16,680 nucleotides of DNA from Treponema sp. (GTDB lineage Bacteria > Spirochaetota > Spirochaetia > Treponematales > Breznakiellaceae): the NCBI GenBank assembly GCA_009785045.1, contig WQXC01000022.1, positions 1 to 16,680 of the forward strand, read 5' to 3'. Numbering within the stretch: position 1 is the first letter of the stretch; every line of letters begins with the position of its first letter. This document shows positions 1 to 6,976 of this stretch, piece after piece. Below the pieces are notes generated by a model. The model saw nothing but the letters and a program-made list of their open reading frames with translations. It did not search any database and was not told where the DNA came from. Position numbers and translations under genes: made by a program.

Positions 1-942
1 ATTTACAGTTGGAAATGGTGATGTAGTTCTTATTGACCATCTCATTGTTGTTTGTGCGCCTGTTCCCCCTAACGTAGCTACTGTAGAGGCTTCAAGATAG
101 TATGCTGTTGTTCCAACTGTGTCATCAGCGGTCATAAATAGTGTAAAACCAAGCGGTTTAGGAGTAATGGTGTCTGCCAAGAATCCTACTCCATCTGCTA
201 CGAAGAATATTTTTCCCCCACCGGGACCCGTATCACCTATTGTATAATAAAAATCAAATGCTCTTGTTTCTGAATATCCGCACTCACCTCGTTTGCAAGT
301 TCTTGTTTCAAAACCTACAGGATTTGCTAAAGTTGCATTGGCTCCTTGAATCCAGTTGTTCCAATCGTGTCCGGCAGGTACTACCGCTTCTGGATTTGGT
401 TCATCACAATCTTCTCTGGTGCAAGTACCTGGAATGCTTTCTGTTATACAAGTTGCAGGTATTGTATCGAATGTATGCACACCATGAGCTGGTGTTATTA
501 GTTCATCACATACTGTACAAACCTGATTAGTATTACATGTTTCCTCATCTCCGGGAGTATGTCCGTGTGCGTCTGTAATTACATCATCACATACTGTACA
601 AACTTGATCTGCTTCACATGTTGCCTCATCTCCTGGAGCGTGTCCATGTGCGTCTGTAATTACATCATCACATACTGTACAAACCTGGTCATCTGTACAA
701 GTTGCTGCTTCTCCAGGGGTGTGTTCAAGCGGGTCTCCAATTTCCTGTGTTTGAATATCACCGCATAACGAACAGATTTTCTCTTGTACTTCTTCTGCTG
801 CACAGGTAGCTGCAGTTTTTGTTGCCCACTCGCTGTATTGATGAGAGCAACCGCTTTCCTTTTCCTTTGCTGCTGGAAAAAATGGATTACTGCAAGCAGC
901 CAACAGTATAAAAACTAAAAAACCTAAATTAAATCTTTTCAT
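1..942 (-). CDS. Cys-rich tandem-repeat lipoprotein, partial (C-terminus outside window)
   Basis: This reading frame is open from an ATG at 942 to the window edge (314 codons, no stop), so the gene is cut at its 3' end. An AGGAG ribosome site lies just upstream of the ATG. The N-terminus is a lipoprotein signal with lipobox LAAC (Cys17), so the product should be lipidated and sit in the envelope. Residues 30-80 hold a degenerate Cys/His unit (C-x2-C plus His). Two near-identical 27-residue units follow (82-108 and 109-135), then a diverged third (from 136), each with the pattern C-x5-C-x2-C...AHGH. Such units resemble the 'TC...C-x2-C...GHT' repeats common in surface proteins of treponemes and gut Firmicutes. 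From about residue 230 a different module starts (YTIGDTGPGGGKIFF), a segment I associate with DUF1566-like treponemal lipoproteins. Function is unknown; metal binding or a spacer role for the repeats is inference. Confidence 0.85.
   Translation of the reverse strand, partial: MKRFNLGFLVFILLAACSNPFFPAAKEKESGCSHQYSEWATKTAATCAAEEVQEKICSLCGDIQTQEIGDPLEHTPGEAATCTDDQVCTVCDDVITDAHGHAPGDEATCEADQVCTVCDDVITDAHGHTPGDEETCNTNQVCTVCDELITPAHGVHTFDTIPATCITESIPGTCTREDCDEPNPEAVVPAGHDWNNWIQGANATLANPVGFETRTCKRGECGYSETRAFDFYYTIGDTGPGGGKIFFVADGVGFLADTITPKPLGFTLFMTADDTVGTTAYYLEASTVATLGGTGAQTTMRWSIRTTSPFPTVN
456..699 (-). repeat. 81-bp tandem repeats inside the lipoprotein gene
   Basis: Two near-perfect copies of an 81-bp unit and a third diverged copy lie in frame, each encoding 27 residues with three cysteines and two histidines. 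The block GTCTGTAATTACATCATCAC occurs at 571 and again at 652, exactly 81 bases apart. The high nucleotide identity between the first two copies suggests recent duplication, so copy number may vary between strains. Confidence 0.8.
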
Positions 943-962
943 ATTTATTCTCCTTTATATTC

Positions 963-1008
963 TTCCGCGTCTTTCCGCGCGTACCGCAGGTACGAAAAAT
1001 CCGCGGAC
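963..1008. repeat. Dispersed CCGCG palindromic repeat, copy A
   Basis: TTCCGCGTCTTTCCGCG is followed by a perfect 6-bp hairpin (CGTACC-GCA-GGTACG, 980-994) and then AAAAATCCGCGGAC. It fills nearly the whole gap between the stop of the barrel-protein gene and the start of the lipoprotein gene. The same word order, without the central hairpin, recurs at 5570-5624 and 12230-12258. The outer CCGCG and CGCGG words can pair, so a transcript would fold. Confidence 0.7.
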
Positions 1009-1484
1009 TAAAATCTAACTCCTGCTAGCACACCTACGCCGAATGCAAACGGATACCCTAGCCTTCCAAACGGTTCAACAAAAAGCGTCTCGCCAAGCGG
1101 CAAACGAAGTCCTGCGCGAAGTCCGCCCAGAAACAGCGGTGTTAAATCATCATCTTCCATAACAAGGTAGGCTCCGGCGTCAACCTGAACAAACCAGCCT
1201 GCGTGATCACTACCCAAAAAATACCAGCGAAAGTTCGCGGCAGGTTCGATTACGATAATTTCATCAAAGTTTGTACTGACCGTTGCGTTTATGCCAAAAG
1301 ATAACGAAGAACCAATATTTAAATAGAACGCAATGACTCCCCCTGCTGCAAAATTTTCGCGGGAGTTCATGTTCCATTCAGGACCAATGCCAATGGCGGC
1401 TTTTGCGGTTTTATCAGTTACTTCTTCTGCAAAGATAAAATTTGTCATACAAATAAACAGGCAAAAAACAAGAATTTTATTCAT
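1008..1484 (-). CDS. Small predicted outer-membrane beta-barrel protein
   Basis: This gene encodes 158 residues. Residues 1-19 are a classic Sec signal peptide, with probable cleavage after FIFA before EE. The mature part (about 139 residues) alternates hydrophobic and polar residues with many Gly and aromatic positions (for example FRWYFLG, GWFVQVDAGAYLV, FLGGLRAGLRL). It ends in GVRF, and a terminal Phe is typical of outer-membrane barrels. The size suits an eight-stranded barrel of the OmpW/OmpA-like type, but I cannot name a family. The start ATG at 1484 is preceded by a TGGAG ribosome site. The upstream region contains a 12-base homopolymer (1536-1547) that may make expression phase-variable. 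The gene is alone between lepA and the repeat lipoprotein, all on the same strand. Confidence 0.75.
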   Translation of the reverse strand: MNKILVFCLFICMTNFIFAEEVTDKTAKAAIGIGPEWNMNSRENFAAGGVIAFYLNIGSSLSFGINATVSTNFDEIIVIEPAANFRWYFLGSDHAGWFVQVDAGAYLVMEDDDLTPLFLGGLRAGLRLPLGETLFVEPFGRLGYPFAFGVGVLAGVRF

Positions 1485-1535
1485 GATAGACTCCAGAAAA
1501 TTGATTTAAACAGAGAATATTTATCGGTAAAAAAT

Positions 1536-1547
1536 GGGGGGGGGGGG
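1536..1547. promoter_or_regulatory. Poly-G (12) tract upstream of the barrel gene
   Basis: Twelve consecutive G on the plus strand (C on the coding strand of the downstream gene) end 51 bases before the ATG of the barrel-protein gene. A -10-like TAAATA sits at 1518-1523. With a 17-base spacer, the -35 position falls inside the tract, so slippage would change promoter geometry. That it regulates expression is inference. Confidence 0.55.
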
Positions 1548-1685
1548 AAATTTATTTACAAATAGAATGGAGAATGAAAAATATTAAAATTAACGGACTT
1601 TTCTCTCATTGTGATAATAATACCATTTTTATGCGGAATTTACAAGGTTTAATTTGCATTATTTTTTTAACAGGGAATGCTGAAG

Positions 1686-3491
1686 CTACTCATCCCTCGA
1701 CTTTAACACCGCCAAGAATGCGCTCTGAGGTAGTTCTACGTCTCCTACCATTTTCATGCGTTTTTTGCCTTCTTTTTGTTTTTCAAGAAGTTTGCGTTTA
1801 CGGGTAATGTCACCGCCGTAACACTTGGCAAGTACGTCCTTACGGAGTGCGTTAACAGTTTCGCGCGCAATGACATGGCTGCCAATCGCCCCCTGAATTG
1901 GGATTTTAAATTGTTGGCGCGGAATCTCGTCCCGCAGGCGTTCGCAGAATTTGCGCGCGCGGTCGTATGCGCTTTCTTTAAAAACAAGCTGGGAGAGCGC
2001 ATCTACAGGTTTTCCGTTTAAAAGGATATCAAGTTTTACAAGGTCTGTGGGTTTATAACCGGAAATATCATAATCGAATGACGCATAACCGCGGCTAATG
2101 CTTTTAAGACGGTCATAAAAATCAAATAAAACTTCGGCAAGCGGCATATCAAAAACAAGTTCGACCCGTTTTTCGTCAAGGTAAGTCATGTTAGTTTGTA
2201 TACCGCGCTTTTCCATGCAAAGAGTCATGATGTTTCCAAGATAATCTGTAGGTGTAATTACAGCGGCGCGAATATAAGGTTCCTCTGCGCTTTCAAGCCG
2301 GCCTTCATCAGGGTAATCGACAGGATTGTCAATCATCACTTCATTACCGCCTTTTACTTTAACCCTGTATTTAACAGAAGGAGCAGTAAAAATTACAGAC
2401 TGATCAAATTCGCGCTCAAGGCGTTCCTGTATAACCTCCAGATGTAAAAGTCCCAAAAATCCGCAGCGGAAACCAAAACCAAGAGCAGCAGAAGAATCTT
2501 TTTCGTATATAAGAGATGCATCATTTAGTTTTAATTTTTCCATGCTTGTGCGCAATTCTTCGTAGTCATTGGAATCCACAGGGTAAATCGAAGAAAACAC
2601 AACCGGTTTAACTTCGCGAAAGCCAGGAAGAGCGGCGGCGCAAGGGTTGTCCGCGCCTGTAACAGTATCGCCGACACGCACATCGCTTACGGTTTTTATA
2701 CCGGCAATAATATAACCAACATCACCTGCAGAAAGTTCGCCGGTTTCCACAAGAGCAAGTTTAAAAACGCCTGCTGTTTCAACTTCGTAAACAGAGTTGT
2801 TGGACATAAAGGTAATTTTCATTCCTTTTTTTAACTTGCCTTCAAACAGGCGAAGATGTACAACAACACCGCGGTATGCATCATAGTGACAGTCAAAGAT
2901 AAGCGCGCTTAACGGAGCATTAGGGTCTCCCTTGGGAGCCGGGACTTGATAAATAATCGCTTCGAATAGTTCATCTATTCCAATGCCTTGCCTTGCAGAA
3001 ACACAAATTGCGGTATCGGAATCAAGCCCAAGGTCTTTATCAATTTGTTTTTTAACACGCGGAATATCTGCCGCAGGCATGTCAATTTTATTTATTACAG
3101 GCACAATTTCCAGATTGTGTTCAAGAGCCAAATACATATTTGAAAGTGTTTGCGCCTGAACCCCCTGAGCTGCATCTACCAAAAGAAGAGCTCCTTCGCA
3201 GGAATTAATTGCCCGGCTGACTTCGTAGGTAAAGTCAACGTGACCAGGAGTATCAACAAGATTTAAGGTATATTCTGTGCCGTCTGCCGCCGTATACGGA
3301 ATTGTGACTGCCTGGCTTTTAATTGTTATGCCTCTTTCTCTTTCAATGTCCATGTTGTCCAATATTTGATTTTGAAAGTTACGATCGTCTACGATTTTGG
3401 CTTTTTGGATAAGCCTGTCCGCAAGAGTGGATTTGCCGTGGTCAATGTGAGCGATAATGCAAAAATTACGTGTATTCTTTGTTTGTGCCAT
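1686..3491 (-). CDS. lepA: Elongation factor 4 (LepA), ribosome back-translocase GTPase
   Basis: The 601-residue product matches the usual LepA length (about 600). GTPase motifs are all present: G1 AHIDHGKST (14-22), the switch-I RERGITI (51-57), G3 DTPGH (80-84) and G4 NKID (134-137). The C-terminal LepA-specific domain is intact and includes the conserved CYGGDITRKRKLLEKQK stretch near the end. The protein is a cytoplasmic GTPase that binds the ribosome and remodels stalled or mistranslocated complexes. In many bacteria lepA sits next to lepB, but not here; the neighbours are an LRR gene upstream and a barrel gene downstream. No clear Shine-Dalgarno precedes the ATG; instead a TTGCGA/TAATAT promoter ends 7 bases before it (see that entry). 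I see no clear terminator after the TAG. Confidence 0.98.
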   Translation of the reverse strand: MAQTKNTRNFCIIAHIDHGKSTLADRLIQKAKIVDDRNFQNQILDNMDIERERGITIKSQAVTIPYTAADGTEYTLNLVDTPGHVDFTYEVSRAINSCEGALLLVDAAQGVQAQTLSNMYLALEHNLEIVPVINKIDMPAADIPRVKKQIDKDLGLDSDTAICVSARQGIGIDELFEAIIYQVPAPKGDPNAPLSALIFDCHYDAYRGVVVHLRLFEGKLKKGMKITFMSNNSVYEVETAGVFKLALVETGELSAGDVGYIIAGIKTVSDVRVGDTVTGADNPCAAALPGFREVKPVVFSSIYPVDSNDYEELRTSMEKLKLNDASLIYEKDSSAALGFGFRCGFLGLLHLEVIQERLEREFDQSVIFTAPSVKYRVKVKGGNEVMIDNPVDYPDEGRLESAEEPYIRAAVITPTDYLGNIMTLCMEKRGIQTNMTYLDEKRVELVFDMPLAEVLFDFYDRLKSISRGYASFDYDISGYKPTDLVKLDILLNGKPVDALSQLVFKESAYDRARKFCERLRDEIPRQQFKIPIQGAIGSHVIARETVNALRKDVLAKCYGGDITRKRKLLEKQKEGKKRMKMVGDVELPQSAFLAVLKSRDE

Positions 3492-3498
3492 TATGTTT

Positions 3499-3527
3499 AT
3501 ATTAGCGAGAATGAAGAATTATCGCAA
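3499..3527 (-). promoter_or_regulatory. Predicted sigma-70-type promoter of lepA, near-leaderless
   Basis: TTGCGA (3522-3527), a 17-base spacer, then TAATAT (3499-3504). Only seven bases separate the -10 box from the ATG at 3491, so transcription would begin at or next to the start codon. No purine-rich ribosome site lies in that stretch. Confidence 0.5.
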
Positions 3528-3548
3528 GGGGACAGAGTTAAGCTTTAG

Positions 3549-5273
3549 TTATTTTTTTCTACGTTTTTCAGCAATAAGGAGCAATTCCTTTGTAGGATCG
3601 ATCATCTTTAACACTACAGGCGGGTAATGCATAACTGCTGCCCAGCAGACACGTTCATATATTTCTCTGCCAAAACGCTGTAAAAAAGATGTATTATTTA
3701 AATAGTTAAGGAAATCAGCATTTTTATTATGCAGCGCAGCTTCAATGCAAACCTGAATGTATTCATCATCAATTAGCGATGCTTCATTGATTAATTTAAA
3801 TATATGCCTGCTTTCACGGTTTTTTGCCGCTTCCATACAGACATAAAAATAATGGGATTTAACCAGCATTTTTGGATCAACATTTTCCAAAGCAAAACAA
3901 TTTTTCCTGACTGCCTGAATACATAGTTCTGCATAATAACTGCTGCCGTTAAGTTTTTCTTTGTCTATATATTTTATTGAGTATGGATTTTCATTCACTG
4001 CATCCATGCAATGTTTATAATAAACAAAGGAATCCATTGCAGCAATGTTTTTAAGGGTACGCAGTTTTTTTACCATCTGCCGGTTACCCTGTTTGTCATC
4101 CATTAGTTCAATATTTTTTCCGCTCTTGTTTAGTTCCGCTACTTTACTTCTGATATCTATAATATCTTTTTGTTTAATTAAGTTTTCTTCCAAGTTAAGC
4201 ACTGTCAGGCGCGGCAGATTAAAAATCGTATCAGGCAGCGTTTCCAGCATGTTATCAAATAAATGTAATGTTTCAAGGTTTTTAAGATTCTCAATTTTTT
4301 TATCTATTTCTGAAATTCCAGTACTGCCAATTTCCATATATGTTAATTTTTCCAGATTGTATATTGATTGCGGCAGATGCGTAATAAAGTTGCCTGCAAA
4401 CGAGAACGAATGCAATTCCTTAAAATTACTGAAAATTTCCGGCAATTCAGTTATTTTAAATTCGCTGCCCCAAATACACAGCTTTTCCAGATTATTCAAA
4501 GAAGTTATTGACTTTATAATACTTCCGTTTACAAGCAAATGACGCAGCTCAAGATCTTTTAAACCGCCAAGTACAGAAAGGTTCTGATGTCCTTTTTCAA
4601 CAGCAAAACCGCTTAGTTTTAAGGATTCAAGTTTTTTACAGGAAGATAAAATCTTTATTGCTTTTTCCAGATTAAAAGTTTTTCTGTGTTTATAAAAAGG
4701 ATCGTTAATATTTATCTTTTTAAGATTTGAATGATTGGAAAAAGAATCCGGTAAATGCGGGACTGTCCCTTCATCATACTTAATGGAAATTGATAAATCT
4801 TCAAGGTTTGGCAGCTTTCCAAGTTTTTTTGGAAAAGCAGCATTGGAATAAATATCCAAAGCAAGCACCTTAAGTTTATTAAGAGCTGTAATATCTTCCG
4901 GTAATGTCCAGTCTTTATTAATTCTTATATGAAGAAACTCCAGGTTTTTTGCTTTTATTATTTCTTTTGGAAAAACTATTAGTTCGCTGCAGCGGCAAGT
5001 AAGCGAGCGCAAAACAGGTAAAGTAAATATAAATTCCGGGATTTTGGTAATCTTTGTATGCGAAATGTCAAGTTCTTCAAGCATTTGACATTCTTTTAAT
5101 ACATCAGGAATTTCGGTAAACGAATGCTGATTATCAAGATTTATTTTAGTTACTGTATCTTTAACTTCCAAGATTCGCTTGATAATCTCATTCATGTCCT
5201 TGCAATAGACACCTTCCGGCTCAATACACAAATCAGGATCATCATCTACCCAGTGCAGGTCCAGTTCACTCAT
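3549..5273 (-). CDS. Leucine-rich-repeat protein with C-terminal DUF4116-like repeats
   Basis: This gene encodes 574 residues with no signal peptide or membrane segment, so it is predicted to be cytoplasmic. From about residue 40 to 375 there are many LRR units of roughly 22-24 residues (LxxLxIxxxxITxIPxxIxxLxxL style, for example LEELDISHTKITKIP and LETLHLFDNMLETLP). After a charged linker, residues 400-560 contain four or so units of about 35 residues (CMDAVNENPYSIKYID, CIQAVRKNCFALENVD, CMEAAKNRESRHIFKLI, CIEAALHNKNADFLNYL). These resemble DUF4116-type repeats found in protist, giant-virus and some bacterial proteins. Both parts look like protein-binding scaffolds; no catalytic domain is visible. 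The gene lies 39 bases after the DUF115 gene and 57 before lepA. It has its own promoter close to the ATG and no good ribosome site. A later Met27 start is possible but has no better site. Confidence 0.85.
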   Translation of the reverse strand: MSELDLHWVDDDPDLCIEPEGVYCKDMNEIIKRILEVKDTVTKINLDNQHSFTEIPDVLKECQMLEELDISHTKITKIPEFIFTLPVLRSLTCRCSELIVFPKEIIKAKNLEFLHIRINKDWTLPEDITALNKLKVLALDIYSNAAFPKKLGKLPNLEDLSISIKYDEGTVPHLPDSFSNHSNLKKININDPFYKHRKTFNLEKAIKILSSCKKLESLKLSGFAVEKGHQNLSVLGGLKDLELRHLLVNGSIIKSITSLNNLEKLCIWGSEFKITELPEIFSNFKELHSFSFAGNFITHLPQSIYNLEKLTYMEIGSTGISEIDKKIENLKNLETLHLFDNMLETLPDTIFNLPRLTVLNLEENLIKQKDIIDIRSKVAELNKSGKNIELMDDKQGNRQMVKKLRTLKNIAAMDSFVYYKHCMDAVNENPYSIKYIDKEKLNGSSYYAELCIQAVRKNCFALENVDPKMLVKSHYFYVCMEAAKNRESRHIFKLINEASLIDDEYIQVCIEAALHNKNADFLNYLNNTSFLQRFGREIYERVCWAAVMHYPPVVLKMIDPTKELLLIAEKRRKK

Positions 5274-5279
5274 AGATGT

Positions 5280-5308
5280 ATTATGGTATAAAAGTGATAA
5301 TGTCTCAA
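5280..5308 (-). promoter_or_regulatory. Predicted sigma-70-type promoter of the LRR gene, near-leaderless
   Basis: TTGAGA (5303-5308), a 17-base spacer and CATAAT (5280-5285) lie in the 39-base gap after the DUF115 stop codon. Six bases separate the -10 box from the ATG at 5273, which predicts an mRNA starting at about the A of the start codon. Confidence 0.5.
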
Positions 5309-5312
5309 GGGT

Positions 5313-6959
5313 TTAATTCCGTACTAGCTTCAGCATGGGGTCAATTTCTGCGCGCACACGTTTTAAAAACGAAACTGCAATAGAACTACCCTCTTCCAGC
5401 ACGGGTTTGCGGCCGCCTGCTAAATCGGGGAAATGCGCCCATAGATAATCGCATTCTTCGATTAACACTGAAAGCCGCTCTTTGTCCGCCGCTGCCGACT
5501 CACCGGTAAGAATCCCGCGCAGTTCTTCCAGCCGCTGCCGCTCGTTATTAAAAAAAAATTCTAATTCTTCTCCGCGTCTCTCTGCGAAAATCCGCGGACC
5601 CTTTTTTCCATTGTTCCGCGGACTATTTTTAAACATATCCATTGCTTCGTTCATCGTAAGCGTTTTAACACCAAGCGGCAGCCCCGTACTTTCAATATCA
5701 AAAATACGCGAATCAAGGCCGAATTCCTGCTCAAAAGTATCGCGGTAGTTTTTCATTATAGGGCTTGTATGAACAGCCAATCCGCTCTTTGAAACAGCGG
5801 CAACAGAAGATGAATCAAAAACTGCCGTATTAAGTATTCTGCGTAAACGTGTCTGAATACCCAGGCGGCTTCGATGCCCCGGTGTAGAGCGGGCATGGTA
5901 TTTGTTATGTGTAAATGAAAAATCAATTCCTGCGCAGATAATTTTTCCGCTGGTAAGAAAGCGGGCAAGCGCGACAGCGGTTAAACCAACAGAACCAAGA
6001 GGAGGAACAGCCGCCGGAAGAAGTTTAACATCTCGCAGCCTTTCAAATATTTTTAAAGATGTCCATGGCGTAAAAAACAAATACCCTTCCCCGGCAAGAA
6101 TATTCGCAGATGCAGGAAGCGAAGAAAGATCAACCGCTGCAGGAATATTCCAGCCGCGGCAGCCGATAAAATCACGAAGGTTCCAGTGCTGACTTTCCAG
6201 AATAACAACTAAATCCGGAGTTATATTTCTGTCTTTCAAAACGCCAAGACAAGTATCGACACAGACAATCTTAAAAGAGCGGCTGGCAGGATCTTCCAGA
6301 ACATCTGCAAAACTGCCGCTTAAAACATCAAGAGTTTCGTCAAGAGAGGGGCCGGCGCCAAGAACAAGAACAGGCGCTTCGCCAAATGACATTTCTGAAA
6401 CAGACCGGTACTTTGAAACAAGGGTAAGATTGCGCAAAACATTGCGAATATATAACCGCCCAAGTTTTGTCATGGTTAGCGCATTACTCCAGTCTGCGGC
6501 TATCTCGCGGCGAAGCGATTCGTTTAAGCTGTCGTAAAACTGCGGATATAACTGCCAGCCGCCTGTAAAGCGGATTGTTTCTATGCGGCGGAAAGCTCTG
6601 GCACCCCAGGTATCACGGACAAGATTATAAACACCGGCGAATGTTGATTTAAAATCGTTAATAGGATTTACATTTATTATTTGCAGCATTTTATCTGCAA
6701 AAAGCGAAGGTTCAATATTTTTTTTGGTTAATTCAAAAAGTTCAATATCTGCTTCCAGGCAAAGAACAGCAGAATCGGGAGCTTCGGTTTTTAAACGTGA
6801 CAAAAGCTGCTCTAAACCGTAGCCGTAAAGCGGCGAGGGGCAAAAGTAAAGGGTTCTGTCTTTTACAGAGACAGCATCCGCCGTACGTTCAGCGCGGCGA
6901 ACCGGATCAATCCCGGAAAGAAGTGTCTTTCCGTCACGGACTAACGGCTGTCCCTGCAT
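5313..6959 (-). CDS. DUF115 family protein (Maf/MptE-like), possible flagellin glycosylation factor
   Basis: This 548-residue cytoplasmic protein carries the DUF115 core at about 195-350: VLVLGAGPSLDE (197-208) as a Rossmann-like glycine motif, VCVDTCLGVL, ITPDLVVILESQ, and CAGIDFSFTHNKYHARS (342-358). The family includes the archaeal 6-hydroxymethylpterin diphosphokinase MptE and the bacterial Maf motility accessory factors, which attach nonulosonic-type sugars to flagellins. Spirochaetes glycosylate flagellar filaments, so a Maf-like role is plausible but inferred; no sugar-biosynthesis genes are nearby. The C-terminal 100 residues are charged and helical. Residues 446-464 are encoded by a copy of a GC-rich palindromic repeat (5570-5624), an apparent in-frame insertion. 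The gene starts 17 bases after the foldase gene, so the two probably share a transcript; the ribosome site is weak. Confidence 0.8.
   Translation of the reverse strand: MQGQPLVRDGKTLLSGIDPVRRAERTADAVSVKDRTLYFCPSPLYGYGLEQLLSRLKTEAPDSAVLCLEADIELFELTKKNIEPSLFADKMLQIINVNPINDFKSTFAGVYNLVRDTWGARAFRRIETIRFTGGWQLYPQFYDSLNESLRREIAADWSNALTMTKLGRLYIRNVLRNLTLVSKYRSVSEMSFGEAPVLVLGAGPSLDETLDVLSGSFADVLEDPASRSFKIVCVDTCLGVLKDRNITPDLVVILESQHWNLRDFIGCRGWNIPAAVDLSSLPASANILAGEGYLFFTPWTSLKIFERLRDVKLLPAAVPPLGSVGLTAVALARFLTSGKIICAGIDFSFTHNKYHARSTPGHRSRLGIQTRLRRILNTAVFDSSSVAAVSKSGLAVHTSPIMKNYRDTFEQEFGLDSRIFDIESTGLPLGVKTLTMNEAMDMFKNSPRNNGKKGPRIFAERRGEELEFFFNNERQRLEELRGILTGESAAADKERLSVLIEECDYLWAHFPDLAGGRKPVLEEGSSIAVSFLKRVRAEIDPMLKLVRN
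5570..5624. repeat. Dispersed CCGCG palindromic repeat, copy B, inside the DUF115 gene
   Basis: CTCCGCGTCTCTCTGCG is followed by AAAATCCGCGGAC and, after 15 bases, TTCCGCGGAC. It matches the intergenic copies at 963-1008 and 12230-12258 in word order but lies within coding sequence, where it adds a Gly/Lys/Arg-rich stretch (residues 446-464) without breaking the frame. It sits between the catalytic core and the C-terminal helices, a place tolerant of insertion. Confidence 0.65.
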
Positions 6960-6976
6960 ACTGCAAGAAACTAAAA

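Noticed and set aside
456..699. Possible CRISPR-like array
   Set aside because: The repeats are 81 bases, contiguous, without spacers, and encode in-frame protein units.
559..768. Plus-strand Cys-rich open frame with internal repeats
   Set aside because: It is the antisense reading of the tandem repeats in the minus-strand lipoprotein; the repeat structure and signal peptide belong to the minus strand.
980..994. CGTACC-GCA-GGTACG hairpin as a terminator of the barrel gene
   Set aside because: On the minus strand, the direction of transcription, the T-run precedes the stem rather than following it; it is better explained as part of the repeat element.
1574..1807. Plus-strand open frame of 77 codons before and across the lepA 3' end
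   Set aside because: Its second half is antisense to conserved lepA codons, it has no family resemblance, and the first part is AT-rich intergenic sequence; most likely chance.
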